Source: CAWBOV01 sp963790525 (GTDB lineage Bacteria > Actinomycetota > Actinomycetes > Mycobacteriales > Jatrophihabitantaceae). From it: DNA of 64,000 nt. Location: contig CAWBOV010000002.1 of NCBI GenBank assembly GCA_963790525.1, forward strand, positions 992,001-1,056,000, read 5' to 3'. The translations under genes were made by a program, and so were the position numbers. Positions 55,159 through 63,608 of this stretch are shown one piece after another; position 1 is the stretch's first letter, and the number at the start of each line of letters is the position of its first letter. The notes beneath the pieces are model-generated. The model was not told the DNA's origin and made no database searches. It was given only the letters and a program-made list of their open reading frames with translations.

Positions 55159-55981
55159 TGCGAACCTCCCACAGTTCGACGAAGACGACCTGGTCGGCGG
55201 CCCGTTTGAGCCACTTCAGTCCTGCGGAACCGGCGGTGCCCGGCTTGGCGCCGAGGATCTTGCGCACGGCGGTGTAGTGGACGAACCGCCAGCGGGAATG
55301 CCGCTCGGCGACGCCGACCAGCGCCTCGGCCAGCTCGGCCAGTTCACCGTCGGCGACGTACACCTGGCGCCAGGCCTCGACCACCTCGGCCACCGGTTCG
55401 TCCCACGGCAGCGTGTGATCGCGGTGCACCACTGCGTCGGGCACGTCGACACCGGCTCGGGCGAGCGCCGCGATCGCCTCCTCGTAGAGCGACGGTGCCT
55501 CGAACGTCGCCTGCAGTTCGGCGGCGATCCTGGGCATGTCGGCGTGCGGGCGCAGCATGTGCGGATCCTTCACCCCGAGCAGGAACTCGAGCTCGCGGTA
55601 GGAGAAGGACTGGAATCCCGAGGCGCTGCCCAGTTCGGTACGGAACCGGTTGTACTGCACCGGTGACATCGGATCCAGCATCCCCCAGGCGGCGATGAGC
55701 GAGTCCTGGACGCCCATGCTCCGGCGCAGCGCGACCGTTGCCCCGTGGGCGTCGTCCGCGCGCAGAGCCGCGATCGCCAGCAGCCACTCGTGGCGCAGCA
55801 GCGAGAAGTGCAGCTCCATGATCTGGGTCGTGACGACGAACGTGACTTCCAGCGGTTCGTCGGTCTGGACATGGATGAGCTCGCGCAGCACGTCGGCCTC
55901 GGTGTAGGCGACGTACGGGGTGCGCCCTTCGTAGCTGAGCTGGGGGCTGGCGGGGGCGGCGGTGCTGTTCTGGTCCGGCAT
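55148..55981 (-). CDS. kynA: Tryptophan 2,3-dioxygenase
   Basis: The 277-residue heme enzyme starts at ATG 55981. Family segments: YVAYTEADVLRELIHVQT, LHFSLLRHEWLLAIAAL, RRSMGVQDSLIAAWGMLDPMSP and SGFQSFSYRELEFLLGVKD, and the C-terminal RWRFVHYTAVRKILGAKPGTAGSAGLKWLKR. It opens the indole ring to N-formylkynurenine. The coupled kynU indicates anthranilate formation, and the divergent TetR gene may control the operon. Confidence 0.95.
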   Translation of the reverse strand: MPDQNSTAAPASPQLSYEGRTPYVAYTEADVLRELIHVQTDEPLEVTFVVTTQIMELHFSLLRHEWLLAIAALRADDAHGATVALRRSMGVQDSLIAAWGMLDPMSPVQYNRFRTELGSASGFQSFSYRELEFLLGVKDPHMLRPHADMPRIAAELQATFEAPSLYEEAIAALARAGVDVPDAVVHRDHTLPWDEPVAEVVEAWRQVYVADGELAELAEALVGVAERHSRWRFVHYTAVRKILGAKPGTAGSAGLKWLKRAADQVVFVELWEVRSAL

Positions 55982-56110
55982 CGGACGATAGTCGCATCCC
56001 GGACGTGCCGACCTCCAGGGGGAGTCGGGCGTCGTCCCTGCCACGGATCGCGGCGGCGGCGAGGGCGCCGTTCTGCACCGGGCGTCCCGGGTTGGCATGA
56101 TGAACCCACA

Positions 56111-56749
56111 ATGGCTGATCCCAGGAACCGCCCGCGCGTGCGGATGAGCGGCAAGGAACGGCGCGAGCAACTGCTCGATGTAGGGCGATCGACGTTTGCC
56201 GAGAAGGGCTTCGAGGCGGCGAGCATCGAGGAGATCGCCGCCCGGGCCGGTGTCAGCAAGCCGGTGGTGTACGAGCACTTCGGCGGCAAGGAGGGGCTGT
56301 ACGCCGTTGTCGTGGACCGCGAGATGCAGTCGCTGATGGAGCGGATCACGTCCGCGCTCACCGGTGGACATCCGCGGGTGCTGGTCGAGCAGGCCGCGCT
56401 CGCGCTGCTGACCTACATCGAGGACGAGACCGACGGCTTCCGCGTGCTCACCCGGGATGCCCCGGTGGTCGCCGGCGCGGGCACGTTCTCGTCGCTGCTC
56501 AACGACATCGCCAGCCAGGTCGAGTACATCCTCGCCCAGGAGTTCGCCGCCCGGAAACTGCAACCGAAGCTGGCGGGCATGTACGCGCAGATGCTGGTCG
56601 GGATGGTGGCGCTCACCGGCCAGTGGTGGCTCGAGGCGCGCAAGCCCAGCCGCGAGGTCGTGGCCGCGCACCTGGTCAACCTCGGCTGGAACGGGCTGTC
56701 GGCGCTCGAGGCCAAGCCCGAGCTGCGGGAGAAGCCCGCCGCGCGCTGA
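56111..56749 (+). CDS. TetR-family transcriptional regulator
   Basis: The 212-residue protein has the TetR HTH (RREQLLDVGRSTFAEKGFEAASIEEIAARAGVSKPVVYEHFGGKEGLYAVVVD, residues 18-70) and a helical ligand domain. Divergent from kynA with 129 bp between. A role in kyn control is possible, but homologous TetR regulators with the same C-terminal pattern also control unrelated lipid or envelope genes. No clear palindrome was found in the gap. Confidence 0.9.
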   Translation: MADPRNRPRVRMSGKERREQLLDVGRSTFAEKGFEAASIEEIAARAGVSKPVVYEHFGGKEGLYAVVVDREMQSLMERITSALTGGHPRVLVEQAALALLTYIEDETDGFRVLTRDAPVVAGAGTFSSLLNDIASQVEYILAQEFAARKLQPKLAGMYAQMLVGMVALTGQWWLEARKPSREVVAAHLVNLGWNGLSALEAKPELREKPAAR

Positions 56750-56759
56750 CCGGCGCGCG

Positions 56760-56776
56760 GCGGCTCGCGGAGCCGC
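56760..56776. terminator. Small hairpin between converging tetR and immA-like genes
   Basis: GCGGCTC-GCG-GAGCCGC: 7-bp perfect stem with a 3-base loop, 11 bp after the tetR stop. Confidence 0.45.
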
Positions 56777-56803
56777 TCGGTCGCTCACGTCGGCGGCCAC
56801 CGG

Positions 56804-57259
56804 TCAGGCAACGGTTCGGAGCGGATCGGGGGCAGCGGGGATCAGCGCCCGCGACTCCGCCGCCGTCAGCGCCTGGAGCCGCACCTCGAGGGTGTACCGA
56901 TCGACGTCGAGCGCCGCCGCCAGCGCCCGCCCGTCGTCGCCGAGCGCCGGCAGCAGGGGCGCCAGCGCGTCCAGCGGGATGAGGCGGCGTGCCGCGATGC
57001 GGTGGACGGCGAGCTCCTCCCGCTGGAGCAGGGGCCAGGACAGCGTGTGCATGCCGCGTTCGAGGTGCACGATCTCGTGGGCGAGGGTGCACCGCTGCTG
57101 GGCGGGGGAACTGGTGCGCCGCACGGCGATCACCCGCCCGCCGGCGCGGACCTCACCCAGCAGGGATCCGGTCATCGGCTCGAGGACGACGCGGGTCTGG
57201 GGCCAGCGCTCGGCCAGGACCGACCACGGATCGTAGCGATCCATCACCAACGTGGACAT
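56804..57259 (-). CDS. ImmA/IrrE-family metallopeptidase
   Basis: The 151-residue protein has the zinc-peptidase helix TLAHEIVHLERG (His61, Glu62, His65). ImmA/IrrE proteases cleave a partner repressor to switch on prophage, ICE or stress genes. It lies 46 bp downstream of the XRE gene on the same strand, the classic repressor-antirepressor arrangement. The short length is typical of the minimal actinobacterial type. Confidence 0.85.
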   Translation of the reverse strand: MSTLVMDRYDPWSVLAERWPQTRVVLEPMTGSLLGEVRAGGRVIAVRRTSSPAQQRCTLAHEIVHLERGMHTLSWPLLQREELAVHRIAARRLIPLDALAPLLPALGDDGRALAAALDVDRYTLEVRLQALTAAESRALIPAAPDPLRTVA

Positions 57260-57305
57260 ACCGTGCAGTGTGCGACACGGCTACGACAATGTCGGCTCGG
57301 GCAGG

Positions 57306-57719
57306 TCAGCCGGCGTCGGTCGCCTCGTCCTCGGCGGCGCCGTGACGGGCGGCCAGGCGGGCTTCCTCGCCGGCGGTGGCACGGCCCGCGGACGGCTCCA
57401 GCATCGCCCGGATCACCTCGTCGACGGCATTGCGCTGGCGCCGGGTGAGGCGGCTCGCCTCCTGCGGCGGGACGTAGGGTTCGGTCTCGTCGGCCGGCAG
57501 GTCCGCAGCGACGCGCAACTCGGCGAGCGGGACCCGGAACACCGTGCTCAGCGCGACCAGCGTGGCCTCGTCCGGACGGCCGTGGTCGCCGCGGAGGTAG
57601 CGGGCGGCCGTGTCGTGGTTCAGCGCCAGGCCCTGCTCCAGTGCCAGTCGTGACGCGCCACGGGCGCTGAGGCCGAGTTCGGCGTTGGCCGCGGCGAGAA
57701 TCTCCGACAACGCACTCAT
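57306..57719 (-). CDS. XRE-type helix-turn-helix regulator paired with ImmA/IrrE
   Basis: The 137-residue protein starts at ATG 57719 (GGGAGGGG upstream; 57728 less likely). It contains a Cro/CI-like HTH (about 15-70; ARGASRLALEQGLALNHDTAARYLRGDHGRPDEATLVALSTVFRVP) and a charged C-terminal tail. Its probable partner is the downstream metallopeptidase. Together they form a stress or element-borne switch; the target promoter may be its own divergent region. Confidence 0.82.
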   Translation of the reverse strand: MSALSEILAAANAELGLSARGASRLALEQGLALNHDTAARYLRGDHGRPDEATLVALSTVFRVPLAELRVAADLPADETEPYVPPQEASRLTRRQRNAVDEVIRAMLEPSAGRATAGEEARLAARHGAAEDEATDAG

Positions 57720-57855
57720 TCCGCCCATCCCCTCCCGATCCGCACGCCTACGATTTGTAGACACTAGCGGCTGGCTGGATGGCCAGACATTCGTGGCTGC
57801 CGCGATCGCCGGTGTCCGCCCGGGGTACGGGTGCAGACACGAACCGGATCCCTGG

Positions 57856-57872
57856 ATGATGTCTGGACAGAC
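57856..57872. promoter_or_regulatory. Partial palindrome between divergent HTH genes
   Basis: ATGATGTCTGGACAGAC includes GTCTG-GA-CAGAC. An inverted half-site CCAGACAT also occurs at 57783-57790. The same ATGTCTGG core forms a perfect palindrome upstream of the ECF sigma gene (26712-26727). Confidence 0.4.
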
Positions 57873-57930
57873 GACCTTCATCCGGTTAGTCTGATCTGCG
57901 TTGATACCGGACGTCGGGGGTGATCGGCGC

Positions 57931-58224
57931 GTGGCCATGCGCCTGCGTGATCGGGACATGTTTTCCAGCTACATCGCGTTGCTCGGCTACTCCGAACGGG
58001 GTTTCGCGCGCAGCGCCGGGCTGGCCCACGCGACGATCAACCATCTGATCACCGGACGCAGGGACACCTGCAGTCCGGCCACGGCGCACGCGATCGAGCG
58101 GGCACTGGCATGCCCCGCGGGGCTGCTGTTCGAGCTCGATCCGCTGCGCGCGGCGCCTACTGCTCCTCGGCGAGCTGCAGCCAGCTCTCCTCGGCGGCGT
58201 CCTTCTCCGCGCGGACGCCGATGA
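57931..58224 (+). CDS. Small HTH (XRE-like) protein
   Basis: This 97-residue protein starts at GTG 57931 (or ATG 57937). FSSYIALLGYSERGFARSAGLAHATINHLITGRRDTCSPATAHAIERAL is an XRE-like HTH of a type frequent in actinophages and integrated elements. It is divergent from the XRE/ImmA pair. The C-terminal 23 residues are Arg/Ser/Pro-rich and overlap the ABC-F gene by 68 bp convergently, so the real end is uncertain. Confidence 0.7.
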   Translation: MAMRLRDRDMFSSYIALLGYSERGFARSAGLAHATINHLITGRRDTCSPATAHAIERALACPAGLLFELDPLRAAPTAPRRAAASSPRRRPSPRGRR

Positions 58225-59938
58225 GCTCGGAGTTGAGTTCGGCCACCGTGGCGTAGTCCGTGGCGTGGGTCGCCAATTCGCCGTGCAGCGCCTTCTCGCG
58301 CGCGTCCAGCCGGGCGATCAGCCGCTCCAGCTTCGTCAGCTCCTTGCGCGCCGTTCGCGGATCGACCTTGCGCGCCCCACCGGGCCGCCCGGCTGCCTCG
58401 GACGTGGCGCCGGAGGGCGTCAACGTCGGCGCGTCGGCGGAGTCGATGGCCGCGCGCCGACGGCGCAGGTACTCGTCCACCCCGCCGGGGAGGTCACGCA
58501 CCGTCCCGTCGCCCAGCAGGGCCACGGTCGTGTCACACACCCGTTCGATCAGGTACCGGTCGTGGCTGACGACGACGATCGTGCCGGGCCAGCTGTCGAG
58601 CAGGTCCTCCAGCGCGGCGAGGGTGTCGGTGTCCAGGTCGTTCGTCGGCTCGTCCAGCAGGAGCACGTTGGGCTGGGCCAGCAGGAGCCGCAGCAGTTGC
58701 AGCCGCCGACGCTCTCCTCCGGAGAGGTCCTCGACCGGCGTCCACTGCCGCTCGTTCTGGAAGCCGAACCGCTCGGCCAGCTGGCCGGCCGACAGCTCGA
58801 CGCCGCCGATCTCCGCGGTCGTCCGCACCTCCTGGACGGCCTCGATGACGCGCAGCCCGACCGGCAGCTCCGTCACGTGCTGGGACAGGTGCCCGGCATG
58901 GACCGTCTGCCCGATGACCATCCGCCCGGCGTCGGGCTCGATCTCACCGGCCAGCAGGCGCAGGAGGTGTGTCTTGCCCGAGCCGTTTACCCCGATGATC
59001 GCCACGCGGTCGCCCGGGCCGACGTGCCAGGTCACGTGATCGAGCAGCGTGCGCTCGCCGGCCTTGATGGTGACGTCCTCGACGTCGTAGACGCTGCGGC
59101 CGAGTCGTCGCTGGGCGAGCGCCTGGAGCCTGGTCTGGTCGCGGGCCGGCGGCTCGTCGGCGATGAGCGCGGTGGCGGCCTCGATGCGGAACTTGGGCTT
59201 GCTGGTCCGCGCCGGCGGCCCGCGTCGCAGCCAGGCCAGCTCCTTGCGCAGGATGTTCTGCCGGCGCGCCTCGCTGGCCTCCGCCTGCCGCGCGCGTTCG
59301 GCGCGGGCGAGCACGTAGGCGGCGTAGCCCCCGTCGAACGGGCGGACCTGGCCGTCACCGACCTCCCACGTGCGGGTGCAGACGGCGTCGAGGAACCAGC
59401 GATCATGGGTGACGACGAGCAGCGCGAAACGGCGGGCGTTGACGTGGCGCGCGAGCCAGTCCACCCCCTCGACATCCAGGTGGTTCGTGGGCTCGTCGAG
59501 GATCAGCAGGTCGGCCGGCTGCACGAGCGCGGCCGCGAGGCTGACCCGTCGCCGTTCGCCGCCGGAGAGGTGGTCCACGCCCGACGTCAGCCCGACCGTC
59601 GCCAGGCCGAGCCCGGTCAGCACGTCGCGGATCGCCGAGTCGCCGGCCCACTCGTGCTCCTCGGCATCGCCGACGACGACCTCGCGCACGGTCGCGCCGG
59701 GCGGCAGATCGCCGCGCTGGTTCACCGTCGCGATGTGCACGCCCCCGGTGCGGGTGACCCGGCCGCTGTCCGGCGGTTCACTGCCGGTGATCATCCGGAG
59801 CAGGGTGCTCTTGCCGCCGCCGTTGCGACCGACGACGCCGATGCGCTCGTTGTCGGCGACCCCGAGGGAGACGCCGTCGAGCACGGTGGTGGTTCCGTAG
59901 GCCTTGGAGACGGACTCCAGGTTGACCAGGTTGGCGAT
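58157..59938 (-). CDS. ABC-F family ATPase (Uup/EttA-like)
   Basis: The 593-residue soluble protein has two ATPase domains: Walker A GRNGGGKST and GVNGSGKTH, signatures LSGGERRRVSL and LSGGERRRLQL, Walker B LLILDEPTNHLD and VLLLDEPTNDLD, and a C-terminal coiled coil (about 520-590) as in Uup. ABC-F proteins act on ribosomes. The best start is ATC 59938 with AAGGAG six bases upstream; no ATG/GTG/TTG occurs in frame until GTG 59884, which would remove the first beta-strand (LVNLESVSKAYGTTTVLDG). It follows ispE closely. Confidence 0.9.
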   Translation of the reverse strand: MANLVNLESVSKAYGTTTVLDGVSLGVADNERIGVVGRNGGGKSTLLRMITGSEPPDSGRVTRTGGVHIATVNQRGDLPPGATVREVVVGDAEEHEWAGDSAIRDVLTGLGLATVGLTSGVDHLSGGERRRVSLAAALVQPADLLILDEPTNHLDVEGVDWLARHVNARRFALLVVTHDRWFLDAVCTRTWEVGDGQVRPFDGGYAAYVLARAERARQAEASEARRQNILRKELAWLRRGPPARTSKPKFRIEAATALIADEPPARDQTRLQALAQRRLGRSVYDVEDVTIKAGERTLLDHVTWHVGPGDRVAIIGVNGSGKTHLLRLLAGEIEPDAGRMVIGQTVHAGHLSQHVTELPVGLRVIEAVQEVRTTAEIGGVELSAGQLAERFGFQNERQWTPVEDLSGGERRRLQLLRLLLAQPNVLLLDEPTNDLDTDTLAALEDLLDSWPGTIVVVSHDRYLIERVCDTTVALLGDGTVRDLPGGVDEYLRRRRAAIDSADAPTLTPSGATSEAAGRPGGARKVDPRTARKELTKLERLIARLDAREKALHGELATHATDYATVAELNSELIGVRAEKDAAEESWLQLAEEQ

Positions 59939-59948
59939 GGTGTCTCCT

Positions 59949-60918
59949 TCAGACGATCCGGGCGCCGGGCGCGGGGCCGGCAGCCACCCGGGTGGTACGG
60001 CACACGCCGGACGCGGTCAGCGCCGACGCGAGCCGGGTGGCGGCATCGGCGTCGGCCACGAGGAAGGCGCACGTCGGCCCGGACCCGGAGACGATGCCGC
60101 CGAGGGCACCGAGGGCCCGGCCGGTGGCGAGGGTCTGCACGCAGCTCGGGCGCCAGGGTCAGCGCCGCGGCCTGCAGGTCGTTCGACAGCGCCGCGGCGA
60201 CCGACGCCGGATCGCCGGACTGGAGCGCCTGCAGCATGACCGTCGGCGGGGCGAATCCGGTCGCCGAGTCGAAGGTCGCAGCGCCGGCCCGTTGCCGGTC
60301 GAACTCCGCGTACACCGCAGGCGTCGAGAGCCCGTGGCTGCTCAGCGCCAGGACCCACCACAGGCGCTCCCGCGCACCGAGCACCGGGCTCAGGTGCTCG
60401 CCCCGTCCGGTCCCGACGGCCGTGCCGCCGACCAGGCCGAAGGCGACGTCGCTGCCCAGCGTGGCGGCGATCTCCTGCAGATGGCTGCCCGAGGAACGGG
60501 TGCCCCAGAGGGCGTCGCAGGCGATCAGAGTGGCAGCCGCGTCGGCCGAGCCGCCGGCCAGACCGGCCGCCACGGGGATGGCCTTGTCGACCTCGATGTG
60601 GACGTGCGCGCGCACGCCGTGGGCGTCGGCCAGGGCCCGGGCAGCGCGCCAGGCCAGGTTGGTGTCGTCGGCGGCGAGCTCGTCGGCGCCCTCGCCGGTC
60701 AGGCTCAGCCGCATCTGCGACGCGGAGGTCACCGTCACCGTGTCGTAGAGGCCCACGGCGTGGAAGACGGTCATCAACTCGTGGAAGCCGTCCTCGCGGG
60801 TGGGGCCGACCGCGAGCTGCAGGTTGATCTTGCCCGGAACCCGTACCCGCACTCCCGCGCCGATCACGTCCAGGCGGGGGGAGCCACCGGAGCGGCCGCG
60901 GTCGGGGATTTGGGGCAC
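59949..60918 (-). pseudogene. ispE: 4-diphosphocytidyl-2-C-methyl-D-erythritol kinase, frameshifted
   Basis: The GHMP kinase starts at GTG 60918. VRVPGKINLQLAVGP is the N-terminal motif and PVAAGLAGGSADAAATL the ATP loop. At about 60141 one base too many (or two missing) switches the frame. The rest (VQTLATGRALGALGGIVSGSGPTCAFLV) is in the next frame and stops at 59949. Repaired length is 322 residues. IspE is the fourth enzyme of the MEP isoprenoid pathway and is essential where MEP is the only route, so a sequencing indel is the likely reason. Confidence 0.9.
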
Positions 60919-60971
60919 GGGCGCGATGGTAGGCGGCGGCGTGGGTGTGACGCGCGACCGGGTGGACCCGT

Positions 60972-61165
60972 TTGGTATTCGGAGCCAAGGGGCTTGTAGA
61001 GTGGAGAGGTTGCCCCGGCGAGGGACCGCGCGAGCCATGACCGGCTCGCGGTCCGTGATCGACGCGGTGTTCGCGGCCCTTGGCCTGTGGTGACACCGCG
61101 TCTGCCCGTCAGCTGCTGTTCCTGAGTCGAACCCGATCGTTAGTCGTTTAGAGGAGTGCACCGCC
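60972..61165 (+). promoter_or_regulatory. Promoter and leader of rplY
   Basis: TTGGTA (60972-60977) and TGTAGA (60995-61000; 17-bp spacing) or TAGAGT (60997-61002) could form a promoter. The leader of about 155 nt includes GCCCCGG/GAGGG stretches but no stem-loop I can assign to a known riboswitch or r-protein leader. SD GAGGAG lies at its end. Confidence 0.4.
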
Positions 61166-61804
61166 GTGTCCGAACTTCGCCTGTCTGTCGAACGCCGCAC
61201 CGAGTTCGGCAAGGGCTTCGCCCGCCGTACGCGCAAGGCCGGCAAGATCCCCGCCGTCCTGTACGGCCACGGCCTCGACCCCCAGCACCTGGCGCTCCCC
61301 GCGCACGAGTTCACCCAGGCCGTCCGCAACCGCGGCGCCAACGTGCTGATCACCCTCGACTTCGGCACCGAGGACTCCCTCGCGATCCCGAAGGCCATCC
61401 AGCGCAACGCCATCAAGGGCACCTTCGACCACGTCGACCTGATCGCCGTCCGCCTCGGCGAGAAGATCACCGTCGACCTGCCCGTCGTGGTGTCCGGCGA
61501 GGTCGTCTCCGGCGGCCTCATGCAGCTGGAGTCGACCACGGTCAGCGTCGAGGCCGAGGCCACGCACATCCCGACCGAGGTCACCGTCGACATCACGGGG
61601 CTGGAGATCGGCACGCAGTTCACCGCCGCCCAGCTCGTGCTGCCGGCCGGGACGACGCTCGCCGTCGACCCCGAGCACGTCGTGCTGATCATCAGCGAGG
61701 CTCCGACGGCCGAGGCGCTCGACGCCGAAGCCGCCGAGTCCGTCGCCGGTGCCGCGGCTGCCGAGGCCGAGGCCGCGGCCGAGCCCTCCGCCGACACCGA
61801 ATAA
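61166..61804 (+). CDS. rplY: 50S ribosomal protein L25/general stress protein Ctc
   Basis: The 212-residue protein starts at GTG 61166. The N-terminal L25 domain binds 5S rRNA (ERRTEFGKGFARRTRKAGKIPAVLYGHG) and is followed by the CTC beta domain (about 100-185) and an acidic Ala/Glu tail. rplY followed by pth is a conserved pair (ctc-pth) in Gram-positive bacteria. SD GAGGAG. Confidence 0.95.
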   Translation: MSELRLSVERRTEFGKGFARRTRKAGKIPAVLYGHGLDPQHLALPAHEFTQAVRNRGANVLITLDFGTEDSLAIPKAIQRNAIKGTFDHVDLIAVRLGEKITVDLPVVVSGEVVSGGLMQLESTTVSVEAEATHIPTEVTVDITGLEIGTQFTAAQLVLPAGTTLAVDPEHVVLIISEAPTAEALDAEAAESVAGAAAAEAEAAAEPSADTE

Positions 61805-61818
61805 CAGCGCCCCTGCCG

Positions 61819-62388
61819 ATGGCCGACGAGCGCTATCTGGTCGTCGGCCTCGGCAACCCGGGGCCGCGCTATGCCGGGACCCGTCACAACGCCGGGTTCT
61901 TCGTCGTCGAGCTGCTCGCCGAGCGCCTGGGCGGCCGGTTCAAGGCGCACAAGGGACGTGCCGACATCGTCGAAGGGCGGCTGGCGGGTGCGCCCGTCGT
62001 GCTGGCCAAGCCCAAGTGCTACATGAACGAGTCCGGCGGCCCGGTCGCGTCGATCTCGCGCTTCTACAAGATCCCTGTCGAGCGGCTGATCGTCGTCCAC
62101 GACGAGCTCGACCTCCCGTACAACTCGCTGCGGCTCAAGCGCGGTGGGGGCGACGGCGGGCACAACGGGCTCAAGTCGGTGACGGCCTCCCTCGGCAGCC
62201 GCGAGTACGCGCGGGTGCGCTTCGGCATCGGCCGCCCGCCCGGCCGGCAGGATCCCGCCGAGTACGTCCTGAAGGAGTTCAGCGCGGTCGAGCGCAAGGA
62301 ACTCGCGCTCAACGTCGACCGTGCCGCCGACGCCGTCGAGGCCATCCTGGCCAAGGGCCTGGAGCCGGCGCAGAACGAGTTCAACTGA
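61819..62388 (+). CDS. pth: Peptidyl-tRNA hydrolase
   Basis: The 189-residue enzyme has VVGLGNPGPRYAGTRHNAGF (with catalytic His), KPKCYMNESGG and VVHDELDLPYNSLRLKRGGGDGGHNGLKS. It releases peptides from stalled peptidyl-tRNA. ATG 61819 is 14 bp after the rplY stop. Confidence 0.96.
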   Translation: MADERYLVVGLGNPGPRYAGTRHNAGFFVVELLAERLGGRFKAHKGRADIVEGRLAGAPVVLAKPKCYMNESGGPVASISRFYKIPVERLIVVHDELDLPYNSLRLKRGGGDGGHNGLKSVTASLGSREYARVRFGIGRPPGRQDPAEYVLKEFSAVERKELALNVDRAADAVEAILAKGLEPAQNEFN

Positions 62389-62437
62389 CGCTGCCGTCGA
62401 TGCGCGACATGTGGTCGCGCTCGCCGGCCGGGCCGTC

Positions 62438-63482
62438 CTACAGCAGGTCGTGCACGAACCGGAGCTTCTCGATCACGGCCGGGACGAGGACGAACGGGTA
62501 CAGGTCCTCCTTGCCCATGCTGCGGTTCATCGCGTTGAGCGCATAGGTCAGCGTCAGCCAGGCCGAGAGCATCTGGTCGAAGTCGGCGTAGCGCTCCCGG
62601 GGCGTCGTCGCGACCGCCGCGTCCCTGGCGGTGGCGAGGTCCAGGTTCGGGCCGTGCACGTCCACCCCGTAGGCGCTGGCCGTCTGCAACGTGTCGGCCA
62701 TGTGCAGGTAGTGAGCCCAGGTCTCGGCCCAGTCCTCCCACGGGTGGGCGGCGGCGTAGTCGCTCACGTGCGTGGCCTTCCAGTCCTCGACCGACTTCGA
62801 GCCGTAGTGCTCGGACAGGGCCTCGGCGTAGTCGCGTGTCTCGTCGCCGAACAACTGCCGGAAGCGGGGCAGCGCCGGCGTCCCGTCGACCAGGATGTCC
62901 CAGTACCAGTGGCCGATCTCGTGGCGCAGGTGTCCGAGCAGGGTGCGGTAGGGCTCGCCCAGGCTCGTCCGCACCGCCTCCCGATGGGGGTCGTCGCCCT
63001 CGGCGAGATCGATGGTGATGACGCCGCTGTCGTGGCCGGTGATGACCTTGGTGGTCGCACTGGAGAGCAGGTCGAAGGCCAGCCCGTGCACCGGGTCGGC
63101 GCTGCGGGAGGTGGTCGGCAGACCGAGGTTGTCGAGCTGGAAGACCAACCGGCGCTTGGCCTGTTCGGTCCGCGAGAACGCCTGCAGAGCCTCGGTATCG
63201 GAGTCGGCCGGGCGGGTCCGGGTGAGCGCGCAGCAGGAACACAGCCCGGCGGGGGCGTCGACCGTCGGCCAGCCAGTTGCACGCGGCGAGGCCGAGATTG
63301 GCGCAGGGCTGGAGCACCGTGCCGTCCTCGTCCCGGTAGGCGAGCTCGAGCTGGTCGACCGGCGCGAGGCGGACCATCGACGCCGTCCGGCGCAGGAAGC
63401 CCAGCGCGGACCCGCAGGTGACGCAGACGCTGTTCTCGAAGAAGATCAGAGCAGAGCAGTGCGGGCAGGCGAACGCGTGCAT
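62438..63482 (-). pseudogene. Zinc-ribbon metallopeptidase (DUF, HExxH), frameshifted
   Basis: From ATG 63482 the protein has a zinc ribbon (CPHCSALIFFENSVCVTCGSALGF), a second Cys-rich region (LGLAACNWL ... GLCSCCAL), and a C-terminal peptidase-like domain with LRHEIGHWYWD (HEIGH) and WEDWAETWAHYLH. A base too many near 63262-63263 breaks the frame between NWLAD and VDAPAGLCSC. Repaired length is 347 residues. This is the 'putative zinc-binding metallopeptidase' family common in actinobacteria, of unknown function; it often neighbours transglutaminase-like genes as here. Confidence 0.85.
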
Positions 63483-63608
63483 GGGACGAAGCTGCCTTCC
63501 GGGCGATGGGTCGTGGGGAGTGGGCGAAGCCGACCTCGCGGTCGGATCTGTCCTCGGCCGCCGCACTGTTGCAACGCTTCCAGCGCGCCCACCTTACCGG
63601 GCGGCCGC

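Noticed and set aside
59791..62163. A 790-codon minus-strand frame linking ispE, rplY antisense and part of abcF
   Set aside because: Only the ispE part is real coding; the rest is antisense to rplY/pth or out of frame, and the length stems from GC bias.
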